Source: Tenrec ecaudatus
Taxonomy: Eukaryota; Chordata; Mammalia; Afrosoricida; Tenrecidae
Assembly (NCBI RefSeq): GCF_050624435.1
Contig: NC_134538.1
Coordinates: forward strand, 114,092,437-114,156,436
Direction: 5' to 3'
Length of the DNA: 64,000 nucleotides
Under the pieces are notes generated by a model. The model did no database searches. It saw only the letters and a program-made list of their open reading frames with translations, and was not told the DNA's origin. Numbering within the stretch: the first letter of the stretch is position 1; each line of letters begins with the position of its first letter. The position numbers and the translations under genes were made by a program. Below are positions 47,765 through 60,198 of this stretch, piece by piece.

Positions 47765-47905
47765 TAACTCCAATGTTATTGTCCAATAAAACTTATCAAA
47801 ACCCCTCTAGAAGTAATATGATACAAATTTGAAAATAAGTGCACTAAAGAGACCAGTGGAGATAGAAAAGCTGGGGAGAAACATCCGACATCTTCCTCCC
47901 ACCTT
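47765..47905. repeat. Inverted pair, right arm
   Basis: Partner of 47088-47215 in opposite orientation, about 550 bp away. Roughly 80% identity by eye with small indels. Confidence 0.7.
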
Positions 47906-48054
47906 TCCTTATACCTCACCACTTTCCACTGAAAGAAATCTGCCCGAAGGAATAGGGGTCTGAGAAATGGTGCCACTACGAGTCAGTACCAGAAATATAT
48001 GATAGCTCAGAAGAATGATGACTTGATATGAAGAGAAAGTAATCTTGGAGACCA

Positions 48055-48250
48055 GTGAGTAATGAATGATAGAGTTATATCATCTACAACCCATCTGGGT
48101 CTCAAGACCCTCAACAAGCTGGACTGGCACAGTTGCTGCAACAAAAGGCTCCCACATAAAACAATTGTGAGGATGGCACAGGATGAGGATGAGTTACATA
48201 GGGTCACTGCATGTTGGCCCAACTTGATGGAACCTAACAGCAGCAGCCGT
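48055..48250 (+). mobile_element. RTE LINE 3' end
   Basis: 'gaccctcaacaagctggact', 'gtgaggatggcacaggatga' and 'gatggaacctaacagcagca' are the family's 3' end and tail. Confidence 0.75.
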
Positions 48251-48259
48251 CTAGGTCTC

Positions 48260-49735
48260 TAAGTCAAATAGGCATGCTCCCATAAGGAGCTTAGAAGCGA
48301 TATGTTTTCATTTTCAAAGTTCCAGCACTACTTTCCCTTTAAGAGTCAACGAGTTGAGAGAGCATAAAAAGATGCTCACAGCATTTGCCTCACACCCACC
48401 ACGTTTAGAAAACAAACCACCCCTCATCGGCAGCAGTGTACTTGGTAAAAGTATGTTCTGTTCCCAGAAAGATTGCTAAAGATCGTAATAAAATTCGCCG
48501 TGGTAGCTGAATGAAGAACTGCAGATGCAAAACATATTCTTGGGCTTACTGTCACCAGGATGTGAGACTGTTTATGCCAGTTGGCCCAAATCCATGACCT
48601 GAGAACGTAAGTTGAGTTGAAAAAAAACCCTTAACACTATTCATTTACTGTATTTGAGGATATCCATTTATAAATCTTCCTCTCTCAGAAAGCAGAATTT
48701 ATTGTTTTGTTGTTTGCGTAGGCAATTTAGAATCTGCAATCTTGGCACCAGAGTCTCACTGTTTCCACTTTGTTGTTTCAGTGGGCTTCTCCTCAGTTCT
48801 CCAGTGATTACTGAATTCACTCGCCTTGCACTTTAAACACAGAAAACAATGTTTTATTCACTAAGGCCTAAAAGGCTCTTATGGATCTTCCAGCCTCATA
48901 ATGAGATCCTTGCCCCAGCTTCATTTGCTTGTGGTTGCTCAGGTTGGTCCGAGGCCTGCTGCTGGCACACATATGTGAAGTATTGTTCAAGGTCAAGTTG
49001 TGGTATTCTGCACCATGCGCCTGACTGCACCTGCTAACATCAGGTGTGAGAGTTAAAACAATTTCCTCATTCCCCATGTCCTTTTAGAAATGGTTTCAAT
49101 TGGAAATGAATACCTTCATAAAAATTCCTTTGAATTCAAAAAGCCTATTTCCTTTTGACCATTATTATATTTTTACTTAGAATTTTTATATCATTTTATT
49201 GTAACTGCCCTCAGCTCATCTATTAGGTGGTCTGATGTGGAACATGAAAATGAAGGAATTTATCATTCTAGAGCTCTTTTAGGATTGCGACTCAAGGTAG
49301 GGATTTTGTTTTTAGTAAGTCTGTGAGTTCAAAGAACCACAGAATTGGAAGGTATGCAGATTTCTTACACATTGTTTATGTTCGAATGACCCAAAAAAGG
49401 TTTCAATAAATTGGGATATTCCTCAGACTCCTGTTCAGCCTCCTCTAACTCTAAAGCCTCTGCTTCAGTGAAGTGAAGCAATTGCTGGGGTCTGCAGGAA
49501 GGCCGGGAGATGACAGGCTTTGGCCTCTGTAGCACCAGGTGGGCTAGAAAAGGGTGTTCCTCCCAACACTGGCCTGTCCACACCAGTGGCAAGCTCCTGA
49601 GTGCTCACGAGTAAGTTCCACACGTGTCTTGTGTGTCAACAAGAGTGTGTTCTAGGGCTAAAGAGGACATAAAGGGGTGAGCCAAGCCATTTCTACAACT
49701 TACAATTATTATAATTATTGAGTGCTGTCCAGATA
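48260..49735. other. Long stretch without a supported gene
   Basis: Unassigned DNA apart from the exon-like block at 49380-49592. Short open frames near 48650-49080 have no domain. Confidence 0.4.
49380..49592 (-). other. Short exon-like acidic open frame
   Basis: The minus strand is open over this stretch and gives 'RPQQLLHFTEAEALELEEAE', a biased acidic, glutamate- and leucine-rich run that looks translated. Just upstream on that strand (about 49550-49564) lies 'aacacccttttctag', a fair splice acceptor. The frame ends at a stop near 49376. It could be a last exon of an unseen gene, an exon-derived retrocopy, or chance. No other exons were found. Confidence 0.25.
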
Positions 49736-49737
49736 AT

Positions 49738-49890
49738 TCCGAGGAGCTCTGGTGGCAGCATAAAGGTTAAGCATTAGGTGGGGCTTTCTGCTCCGGTAAA
49801 GAGTTGCGGTCTCAGAAACTCACAGGGGCCGTTCGACCCTGGCCTATAGGGTCTCTGTGCCTTGGGATCCGCTCGGTGGCGGTGAGGTTG
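49738..49890 (+). mobile_element. AfroSINE
   Basis: Head 'aggagctctggtggcagcat', body 'ttctgctccggtaaagagtt', tail 'ggtggcggtgaggttg'. Confidence 0.75.
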
Positions 49891-49904
49891 ATTGGGCTGG
49901 AGTC

Positions 49905-50065
49905 CATTGTGAATCGTGGCACTGTGTCTGCTCAGACTGGTACTGCACTCCAGAGGGTTTTCTGTGATTTGTGGAAACAGATGGCCAGACTTATCTTCTG
50001 ATGTGCTCTGAGCCTGTGTGAGCCATCAGCTTTTGAGTTGGGTGCGTAGCCCTCTGCACCACCGG
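49905..50065 (-). mobile_element. Second SINE, minus strand, adjoining
   Basis: Right end 'gcgtagccctctgcaccacc' is the inverted head of a tRNA-derived SINE. The body departs from the usual AfroSINE, so it may be another subfamily. Confidence 0.55.
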
Positions 50066-50199
50066 AGGAGCTCTGAGAAGACCCCAAACACCAGGAGGAG
50101 GGCAACCTGTTCTTGCTCCTTCTACAGGAGGTGTGTGGCCTCCCTAGTGCTGCAGTCTCATCCTTTGGGGCATCTTACTTTTGATACTTGAAAAAATAC

Positions 50200-50378
50200 T
50201 CAAAACCAGAGTCTGACTTATTGCCATCAAGTCCATGCTGACTCACAGTGACCCCCTGTGGGTTTCTGACACTATAGATGTTTATGGGATTCTTTCTCCT
50301 GTGTGGCTGCTGTTGGTTCTGAACTGATGACCATGTGGATCGCAGCCCAACGTGTAACCACTACAGCACCAGGGCTAA
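50200..50378 (-). mobile_element. AfroSINE
   Basis: 'ttgccatcaagtccatgctg' is the inverted tail and 'ccactacagcaccagggcta' the inverted head. Confidence 0.8.
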
Positions 50379-50379
50379 G

Positions 50380-50660
50380 CCTCAACAAGCTCAGAAAAGC
50401 AAAACAAAACAAAAAATCTAATGAAGCTAAGCAGTCATGAGATATGAACTCCAGCACACAATTCAGACAACCTTTGCAGATCAATGAGTTCTATCAAAGG
50501 TTAGCACTGCTGAGTGACCCTGCCATTCATTTTTCTCAGCATAGTTGCTTGTTTTCCCGTACCTGACTCTTGATGTCTAGAAAGAACCCTAATAGGATTT
50601 GATGTTCTATGCTGCAGCGCACCTCTGAAGTGGAGTAGAAACACTGAAGTTTTTTGCTTT
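50380..50660. other. Stretch without a supported gene
   Basis: Short unassigned sequence with an A-rich 'aaaacaaaacaaaaaa' run. Confidence 0.4.
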
Positions 50661-50664
50661 TTCT

Positions 50665-52090
50665 ACCTTTTTTTAAAAAATCGTTTTATTAGGGGCTCAT
50701 AGAACTCATCACAATGTGAACATACATCCATTGTGTACACTTTTGTACATTCATTGCACTCATTAGTCTCAAAACATTTGCTCTCCACTTAGACCCCGGG
50801 CATTAGGTCCTCATTTTTCCCCTCCCTACCCACTCCCCGCCTCCCTCATGAACACTTGATAATTTATAAATTATTATTTTGTCATATCTTAATCTGTCCA
50901 ACGTCTCCCTTCACCCAATTTCTGTTGTCCATTCCCCAGGGAGGAGGTCACATGTAGATCCTTTTAATCGGTTCCCCCTTTCCAACACACCCTCCCTCTA
51001 CCCTCCCAGTATGGCCACTCTAATTACCTTCTGCTACCTTTATACTAAACCTATAAATATATGCACATAGATCTATTTTCCCATACTCATATAAATATAT
51101 TTGCATGTGTACATGTCTTTATCTAGACCTCTATAAATGCCCTTTGCCTCCCATCTCTTTCCTCTATTTCCCTTAACTTTCCTCCTGTTCCACTATCATG
51201 CACCATCCCCATCAGGGTTTCAGCAATTCCTCTTGGTTACATTACCCTTGATCATGCCCTAACCAGGTCCCCCACATCCTCCTCACCACCAATTTGGATC
51301 ACTTATTGTTCCCTTGTTCCTGGGTTTGTTAACACCACTACCTTTCCCCCCCACTTGCCCCTCTTCCATGTCCCCCGGGAACTGTCAGTCCCATTGTTTT
51401 CTCCTTCAGACTGTTCATCCAGCCTATCTTATTTAGACAGACCTGCGGAGATAATAACATGCACAAAAACAAGACAGAGCAAGACCAAGCAACAATATAC
51501 AACAAAACAACAACAGCAACAACATACCCATGACACAAAATAAATAAATAAAACACAATAAGAAAGAAAAGCTTGTAGTTAGTTCAAGGACTGTTTGTTG
51601 GCCTTAAGGAATGTTTTCCAGTCCAGTCTGTTGGGGCACCACACCTTGGCCCCAAAGTCAACCTTCAGCATTCCCTGGAGACCTCGCCACTCCATTCCTT
51701 TACTATTCTGTTGCACCCCCTTAGTGTTTTGCCTCAGTGTGGCGGGATCAGATTGAGTCTAATTCCCACACTGTGTCTCCGGTGCTGTCCCCTGTAGGGC
51801 TATGGGTCAGTGCGGGGCATCATGTCTCGTAGTGGGGCCGGCCATGTGGTCCTCTCTGTGGACTGGCTGCTCAAATTGGGAACATCGACCTCAAGGCCTG
51901 GTGGGAGAGAATGGGCTCCACTCATTCCTTCTCCCCATTCTTCTGCACCCGTGTGCTCCGATCAGATATGTCTCTCTTCCGGAGCTGCAGATTCAGTGCT
52001 GTCCTTTGAAATAAATTCTTCTGGGGAGAAGGGCAGGTGTCCACTTTGTAGTTGGGTTTGGGGCCGGCCCCCCACACTGAAGTATTTTTA
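50665..52090 (-). mobile_element. Long L1 3' UTR, internally deleted
   Basis: Begins 'tcgttttattaggggctcat'. The usual order breaks at about 51015, where the middle of the 3' UTR is missing and later landmarks follow ('ctataaatgccctttgcctc'). From about 51570 the sequence ('ccagtccagtctgttggggc...') lies further towards the ORF side of L1. The whole run has no surviving ORF. Confidence 0.75.
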
Positions 52091-52094
52091 AATG

Positions 52095-53320
52095 TGTTTT
52101 CTCCCTAGAAAAATGCAAAGTTGTAGTTTATGCTTCATATAACTTTGGTGTAATAATCCTATAATAAGTACATAAGTCAATCACTGCAATATTGTGAAGA
52201 TTACTCAAACTAGACACAAGATCAGATAAATGCATCGCTCATACATGGGTTTCAATGAATACTGAATTCATCAGTACAACTAGATTCAATAGAGAGGTGC
52301 AGATAGAGGCTTAGCAATTTAATGCAAAATAGGATCTAATTGAGAATACGCTCAATTTAGTAGTAAATAGAGAATGTCCTAAGTTGTCTCTAGAGCAAAT
52401 CACAACTTAGGAATGTAAATGTTATGGAATAAAAAAATGTAGGTTTCTAAGCAACACTATGTGATGTTATTTAAACTTGTTTTATCATGGACCACCACCA
52501 TTTTTAGAGATTTTGAATAACGAGTATCACCAAACTCAACTAAATTAAAAGATATTAAAAATAAAAATAACTGCTCATCTTATAAACATAAAATTTTATG
52601 TCTGTAGATAATTATAAAAAATGATAGTAAATTTTGTGGTGAAGGAAATATTAGTTATTTACATTTTTGTTTCATAGACATCAGATCCTAACCATAGTAA
52701 TAATGCTATAAATAATTGACAAAAATATTAACAATGTGAAGCATTAATGCACTCTTGAATGACTCTTGGATATAAGGGTAAAATTTATCAAATAGGTTAA
52801 AGGAAATCAGAATTTTGAGGTGTTTTCTATTTCTGTGTAGTCTTTTCACCCCAACTATTTATAGCAGCATTGTCTTTAAAATGTATTTTTGATACCAATA
52901 GGGTTTTTACTTATTTGCAGCCAAACTTTCTCTTAGTATCTATGTTAATGTATTCCAATAAGGGTCAGTCCGTGGTGCTAGACAGAAGAGAAGAAAGGGG
53001 GGAGGGAACAAGGTTGGGGAGAAAGCTCATACCCTGTACAATAACATTAGTTTGAATTTATAGTTGCTTCATCAAAGCACTAGAAAGGAAATTGATTTCA
53101 AGAATCTGAGCATTTTGGCTCAGACGGAAAAGTTACCTTTAAAGTTCTGCATCTTGACCTTGAGTTTGGAAGGGCTGGCATATTCAGTTTGTGAGTGGAC
53201 GTCTTTGAGTGATGTGTACTTCACTCTGATGTAGCTCTTTTTGAGTGATTGACAAGACATTGTGACATTATTCATACAGATTAAGAACCAATAAAAGTAA
53301 AACTGGACCAACAAACTTGC
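52095..53320. other. Long AT-rich stretch without a supported gene
   Basis: AT-rich, apparently unique. Nothing recognised. Confidence 0.45.
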
Positions 53321-53620
53321 CTGGTTCTGTGCATTCTAGTTATGTCTCATTCATGGTGACCACTGGAGTAGAACTACTCTATGGAGTTTCCATACCTGGG
53401 CAAAGATGTAGCACCTGACTCATAAAAATGACTGCCTGGAAAGCCAGTGGGGCAGTTCTACTCTGTCTTTGGTATTTGCTCTGAATCAGAAAAGACTGGA
53501 ACCATTGCAGTGAGTGGTCTTTAGGAGAGCAGATCACCAAGTCTCTTCTTAGAGTGGCTGGGTAGGTTCGAACTGCTCACTTCCACTTAACAGCTGAGTA
53601 CTTAACTATTAGGGCTATTC
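53320..53620. mobile_element. Cluster of AfroSINE fragments in both orientations
   Basis: 53325-53400 reads as an inverted tail ('catggtgaccactggagtag'). 53430-53500 is plus-strand body/tail ('gaaagccagtggggcagttc'). 53540-53615 is an inverted head ('ggttcgaactgctcacttcc...ttaactattagggct'). Probably one SINE inserted in another. Confidence 0.55.
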
Positions 53621-53624
53621 CCCC

Positions 53625-56160
53625 CACCTACCCACCCCAGAGCACTATAATTTTGATTTTACATTCAGAGTTCTCATTTAAAGATTTTTTCCCCCAAGAT
53701 TAAACTTCTTGATCACTGAAGGCAAGTCACATGAAAGGAAAACATGTTGTCCAGTTCTTGTGCTCCCTCACACCCACCCTCCTTATGTGCTCCTGACTCC
53801 CCTCTCCCTCCTGGCACCCACCTCCGCCCCTGGGTCCCTAGGGCCCCTGTGTCAGGTATTTTCATTATGTATCTACTTCTTCTGTGCTTCACATCTGGGA
53901 AAAGCAACAGAAAAATTGAAACCAACAGAAAAAATAGAAAACTAAATCATCTTAAGCTGATAAGGCTAAATTCATAATAGAATAAGGACAAAAATACAAA
54001 ATATGCTTAAGAAGGAAAAGACTTCCATTAACATTCAAAAAGGTAGGGAGGAAATTTCTGTCATGGAACCAGTAAGATACTTGCCACTAGAACAAATTGA
54101 GTTCGTGTCTTTAGTTTACTCTATTAATTTTCCTATGATTCCATTGATTTAAAATACACATAATTCATATTTTTAAATACCTATTTGACCATATAATATT
54201 TAACCATTTCACATCAACTTTCTTTTTATATCAAGTCTGGGCAATTTAGAAATGAATAAATTTAACATTCTGAAAACATCTCTATAAAATGAAAGAATTA
54301 ATAGTTAAAACTGATGTTAAAACCATCTCTACAATTATGGTGGAGTTTACCTACAGAATGAATACTTAAATACCTATTTTTTCTGACTTAAAAATATGAT
54401 AGTACTATAATATTAAATCAGAATACCGATTTTAGGGATGTATGATTTTCAACAATATAGTATAAAATCTCTGAATCGCTACAGTGTTAATTCAATAGGG
54501 TAAATTTAATATATTACTAGTTTTATATAGTACCGTAACACTACGTAATTAAACAGTACTTCTTTAAAAAATGCTTGCAAACATGAACATGTAACACAGA
54601 GATTAGAAAGCAAGAAAATGAAAAATAAATTACTAAAAGTGTGCCCAAACTTGAAGGTTTAGCTAAGCTATAAAACCATTATGCAAAACTAAAGGACAGC
54701 TTTCCAGATTATTTGCATGTTTCTCCGTGAGTAATTTACTTTTAAAACTCAAATCGAAACACATCAGAATACATGTGTCCACAGTATATATTGCTGTATT
54801 CACCACAGGCATTGAATAAACTTGGGTTATTTTAGATTTTTTCCTAAGAATTTCTACATAACTGAGAATAGTATATGAGTTCAGCCTCGATATATTTTTA
54901 TTTAGCACTAACATAAGCTCTTAAGGCTATAATTGAAGAGGGAAAGTATATTTATTTAGTTTGGGCATAATTTTGTTAAGTTCATTTAACAAGTCTGGAC
55001 ATGCATTAAAAACAGAACTAGAAATGGATGTGGGCATGCGGTGAACTTAGATGCATTCTATACCCTCCAGAGGTATGTGGGCAAACCCTGAAGACACTGT
55101 GAACCATGCTTTTAACAATAAGATTGACCCTTAGGAAACTTGAAGGCTGTGTCATTATCAAACCTATGAGCTTGTTAAAATGAAATATATTTGGTATATT
55201 TACTAATAAATGGCCATAAATAAATACATGGAAATAGTTAGTACAACTATGTAATCTTATCCAATTTATATGTAAGAAAAATGTAATTCTGAAAGTGAAA
55301 TTCTCTAATTTGTACCACACATCTATTTACTTTTTTATGGTAATTACTGGAAAGAACATTAATTTCAGAGTATAAGGTAGCCTGGTGCCTATGTCAAACG
55401 ATAATGTAATGTTCTAACATTTTCCCACAAAGGTTGACCTGTGCTTCCTTTTTCGCGTTGTCTCGGATTGACAGCTTTCTTCACTAGCAAGCCAAGTCTT
55501 GTTTCCCACCTCGTACGCCCGTTTTGTGAGGCTGTCACTGTAAAGTCAATGTGTCTCGGTACAGCACCCGTCCTAGCTTTCCCCCAGGGTCTTGGTTCTC
55601 AAGGCAGTATTTGGAATTAGTAAGAAACCCAACTACAACCAGTTGTTCCAACAACAAAACATGAAAAGCTCTCCTGGGTCAGATATTACTGAAGAATAGA
55701 TCATGCTCACGTTTGTCAAACTGCCATCAAGGCCTGTACCTCATATCATGCTGGTGCTATTGTGTCTTCCTGATTCGATTCTGTACGTGGCCTATAATAT
55801 TTAAAGCACGTGGTATGGGCAGTAGTATAAGAAGATAAGAAATAATTTTATTGCTGTTCATCTAAGTTATTAATCTTCACCAGAATATATTAAAAAGTAC
55901 CCAAAAATATCCACCTTTCTGTTTGCTCACCGAGCACAGCCAGGAACCTAGAATTAAGACCCGGGAGTGTATAGTGTTTACACTTCAAAACCCTGTGGGG
56001 CCTCTCATTTTAGTCACTGCCACCTGATAAAAGCACCTCACAGCAGTAGAGAGTTCAGCATCACTTCAGTTTGTAGTTTATAAACATGGAATCATGCCAT
56101 GTGCATGACCTGGTTTTCTTCTTAATTCAGTAAGGTATTTTAGAGATTCACCCATAAAGC
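53625..56160. other. Long AT-rich stretch without a supported gene
   Basis: Mostly unique AT-rich DNA. The block 55430-55620 is GC-richer with several CpG sites ('ttcgcgttgtctcgg', 'cctcgtacgcccg'). Open frames at 53709-53977 and 55018-55320 have no domain. Confidence 0.4.
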
Positions 56161-56164
56161 TATG

Positions 56165-58215
56165 TACATTGTTGTTCTTGTTGGATGTAATTGAGTTGGC
56201 TCCGACCCATAGCATCCCTGTGCAGAATGAAACACTGCACCACCCGCTAGCATCCTCATCATTGTTTCTATGCCTGAATGAATTCATGCAGCCTCCATGC
56301 CAAATCTGTCTAGTTGAGGGTCTCACTCTTTTTTGCTGTCCGTCCACTTTACCAAACATGACTCCTTGTCCAGGGACTAGTCTCTCCTAATGATATGTCC
56401 AAATATGTATATGAAGTCTTGCCATCCTTGCCTTTAAGAACCATTCTGGCCTTATTTCTTCCAATACAGATCCATTTATCCTTTAGCAGTTCATGGTACT
56501 TTCAATATTCTTCCTCAGAACCACCGTTCAAAAGGAATCTATTCCTATATGGTCTTCTTTTCTTTATGACTTGGATCAGGGGTACCTTAATCCTGCAAGA
56601 AATACCCTAACTCTTACAAATGCAGCTCTTCTTTTGATCTCTTGACTGTGGGTTCCAAGAGCATCGATTGTGGACCCAAGGAAGACAAAACCCTTCACAA
56701 CTTCAACCTTTTCTCCATTTATCATGATGTCACCTATTGGTCCAGAGTGAGGATTTGGGTCTTTTTCACGTTGACTTGTAATCCATCCTGAAGGCTACAA
56801 TCCTTGATCTTCATCTTTCAGCAAGCAAGATTGTACCATTGCATTTCATCGAGTGTGAATCTGCTTTACTGATGTCAATCCTGTTGCCACATTCTTCCTC
56901 ATGGAGCAGAACATCTCAGACTATTTGCTCATCAGAGACTGACCAATTTTAGTGAAAGGATACAACCCTCACACACATTTTCATTGATTTTAAATCACTC
57001 CGTGTGGTTGCTACACAATTTAATGTCAACTTGATAAATAGGGTGATATGGTTCCTGGTGGGGAGATCTTCTCATAAGGATCATGGAAACTTCTTCTCGC
57101 TGGATATGGGACACACTCTCTCTCTGCTTCACTTTCTTGCTGTTGAGGAGCCACACTTAGAGATCTGGAGGAGCCACATGGAGACCCATACCAGTGCTGC
57201 CGCTTCCACTGGCATTGAACCCACAAGACTTTTTCACTCACTGGCCTCTGATCTCCCTGTGTTCAGCATCGTTGCATTTGTTACATAATCCTGAAGGGGA
57301 GTTTTTGGATTAGTGTTGGACATATGGGCTAATTTCAGACGTAGGGACTTCATCTGGATTGGTGTGAGATATTTTCTCAATATACAATTGCCTTTTGACA
57401 TAAAAGTCTGTCTGACACATATATGAGTGTCCTTGGATTTGTTCTCAAGTCAGCCTGGTCTACCAATGAGGAACCCCTTGATATGTGTCTGTGACTGCTG
57501 CTTGATCGTGTGCATGTTTCCCATACATGCAGTGAGGTTTGCAATGGTATCCATGGTCTGGGATAGTCCACACAGTCAAATATATTTGTATTGTCTATGA
57601 AGCACAAGTAAGCATCTTTCTGGTACTCTCTGCTTTCAGCCAAGACCCATCAGGCATCGCCAATAATATGCCTCTTTCCACATCCTCCTCTGCATCCAGT
57701 TTTAACTTCTCACAACTCATTTCTGTATTATCTTCAGCCACATTTTACTTATATGTGAGAGTAATGATAACGTTGGATAACTTTCATATTCTAGGGAGTC
57801 ACTTCCATGGGACAACAAATAATTTCTTCCCATTGGTTGGCCATAGTATGACTATGAATCAAAGCTAACGGAATGGCAGTGCTTATATGAAAGTCAAGTA
57901 TTTTCCACATAAATGCAGCACTGAGCATGATTATTGTCCTTTGTGATGCCATTGAATTGATTCCAACTCAGAGACTCGAAGGACAACATCATGGAGCAGT
58001 GCACTCACCGGTACCATCCTCACATTTGCAGTTAAGCCTCAGCCAATTTCTGGACGTCGATAAATGCATCCTCCCAGAGCTTCACCAGCTTGTGGAAAAA
58101 TTGCAGTTGGTAGTCGGTCAGTTTTGGAAGCTTTTATTTACTGCCCTCCAGTGTGTCCTGAGTTCCTATTTTCAGTGTCATTGGTTCACGATCATAGACT
58201 TCCTCTTAAAATACC
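56165..58215 (-). mobile_element. RTE LINE, minus strand, interrupted
   Basis: 3' end at the left ('tgttgttcttgttggatgta' and 'gttggctccgacccatagca'). The C-terminal region runs to about 57000, then it resumes after the repeat at 57005-57440 with RT core sequence ('gcaccaagtaagcatctttc' type, near 57600) up to about 58215. Collinear with 34190-36370. Two of the three large minus-strand RTEs here carry a TGTCAACTT repeat insertion. Confidence 0.7.
57005..57440 (+). mobile_element. TGTCAACTT repeat inserted in RTE
   Basis: Starts 'acacaatttaatgtcaactt' and ends near 'ggatttgttctcaagtcag'. Close to the 41.7-kb copy. Confidence 0.65.
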
Positions 58216-58219
58216 TAAA

Positions 58220-58875
58220 TATAAACTAGCTATTTGTGGCATAGTGACTGGGTATTCCTTCAATCTTTTTTGAATGTTTCCTGCCTTGTTCAATATATTA
58301 CCCATGGGATTTTAAGTATTCAAAGTTGAGGCTTCAAATTGTGCTTCCATTTTTTAAGCTTGAGACTCATATTGAGCATTTGGCTTTATCGCCCCCTTCT
58401 CTGTCTGCCTGAGCTTCCCTTTGAAATTTCCTATTCAGCTTGTTCACTTCGCCATTTCTCCCACTGTCTTCAGCATGTTCAAGTGCAAGTTTCAGAGCTT
58501 TTTCTAACATCCTTTTTGGTCTTTGTCTCTTTCTATCATTTAGTGATTGGAAACATTAGTGACAGGATCATTTAATGTTTTTTATTCCCTCGATGATGTT
58601 CTTAATGTCAACCTGTAGCTCGTCACATCTTCTGCAATTAGTGTCTGATGAATCAAATATGTTGTTGAGATATTCTCCAAATTCAGCTAGGATATACGTA
58701 AGGCTGTATTTTAACTGTCATGGACTTGTTTTAATTTTCTTCAACTTCAACCTAAACCTGCACATGAGCAATTGATGAGCTGGTCCTGTTTTCCCCTGGT
58801 CTCATTTTGGCTGATGATCTTAAGCTTCTTCAGCATCTCTTCCATTAGATATAGTCAGGTGGATGCCTGTGGAGT
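58220..58875. other. Unresolved stretch, possibly RTE/L1 upstream sequence
   Basis: A pyrimidine-rich plus strand, so purine-rich on the minus strand, as expected for coding strands of minus-strand LINEs. No motif fixes it. Open frames at 58339-58775 show no domain. Confidence 0.3.
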
Positions 58876-58879
58876 CCGT

Positions 58880-59090
58880 CTACTAGGAGCCGTGGTGAAT
58901 AGCAGATTATGCTTGACTGCCAAGCAGAGGTCAGCAGTTCCAAACCACCATCTCTTCTACAGGAGAAAGATGAGTATTTCCTCTTCCAAAAAGATGTGCA
59001 GTCTCAGAAACCCACAGAGACAGTTCTACTCTGTCCTACCGGGTGATCATGAGTTAGAACCAGCTTAATGGCAATGGTTTGGTTTGGTTT
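58880..59090 (+). mobile_element. AfroSINE
   Basis: Head 'ctaggagccgtggtgaatag', B-box 'aggtcagcagttccaaacca', middle 'tctactctgtcctaccgggt', end 'gcaatggtttggtttggttt'. One of the most complete copies. Confidence 0.85.
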
Positions 59091-59144
59091 TGCCTTGAGT
59101 ATGCTACATAGCAAAATTAGTGTATATAATTATTTATGTTGTTG

Positions 59145-59505
59145 AAGAAAGTATTTGTCCATAAATTCCTCTTAGACTCACGCAGCACATGCAATGATGC
59201 CAAATGCAGGAAGATCACAGGCCAGTGGGTGGAAAGTCTTGTGGATCCCATGGCAGTGGAAGCATCTCAATGCAGGCACTGGTTTCCACGTGCCTCCTCT
59301 AGCTCTCTGAATGTCTCAACAGCAGGAAAGAGAAGGCAGAGTGCTTATGTGGCCCACCTCCAGGGAGGAAGACAGGAGTTCCCAAAATCCTCAGAAGAAA
59401 GCCATGCCCACAGAGGCATCATTGGCTATGACCTGATTAACAGGCTAGACTCCACCCTATCACAAGTTGACAGAAGATTATGTAATTGCCACAGCCATTC
59501 TTCTT
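59145..59505 (-). mobile_element. TGTCAACTT repeat, truncated
   Basis: 'agactcacgcagcacatgca' and 'gtgggtggaaagtcttgtgg' match 34730-34800. Ends 'gacagaagattatgtaattg'. Confidence 0.7.
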
Positions 59506-59644
59506 GAATTGTGCATACCTTTTTGCAAAATTTTAATGTGCCATAAAATTATCTTCTTTAAAATGGCCAACACCAGCCCATTTCAGCTCACTAATATCTA
59601 GGATTATTACCTTTGTGGTATCCAGGAGTTGTCTTTGACTAGAA

Positions 59645-59850
59645 GCTCACCACTGATGAGTTGATTTAAACTCATAGCAGCTATATAAGACAGAGTAGAA
59701 TTTCTCTTTAGGATTTCAGAGACAAAATTTTACCTGCAGCAGAAGCCTCATCTTTATCCCTTGTCGTGGCTGGTGGATTTGAACCCTCAATCTTGTGGTT
59801 ACCCACAACATAACCAATGCTTTACCCACAGCATAACCAAGGCTCCTTTA
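59645..59850 (-). mobile_element. AfroSINE
   Basis: 'actgatgagttgatttaaac' is the inverted tail. The head at the right contains a small local duplication ('acccacaacataaccaatgc' / 'acccacagcataaccaaggc'). Confidence 0.75.
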
Positions 59851-59859
59851 AATTACTTA

Positions 59860-60175
59860 CTATTGTCTACCATTAATCATATTATACATTCTTGTGCATG
59901 AGAGCATTAGTTCTTTTTTCTAACATCCTGTCCTTTTTGGTATCATAATCACAAAATTTACTTTGTCATGTTATAAAGTTCACAATGAATTGTTTTCAAT
60001 TTTGATTTAAACATTCAATTATCTCTTAAAGATAATTTTAGAAATAAGAATAATACTTTAAAAAATTCGAAACTTGATAGAGATGTGAGTTTTTATCTGG
60101 AAGAAGAGATTTGGGGCTGTCCTTTTGTATCCTTGTGCTATTGACCTGGCTTTGTTACCAGGCTTATTCTTGGTG
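59860..60175. other. Stretch without a supported gene
   Basis: AT-rich, unassigned. Confidence 0.4.
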
Positions 60176-60198
60176 TAAAAAATTAGATTGGGAATAAG

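Noticed and set aside
55430-55620. CpG island/promoter
   Set aside because: Only a handful of CpG sites over under 200 bp, with no exon or open frame downstream.
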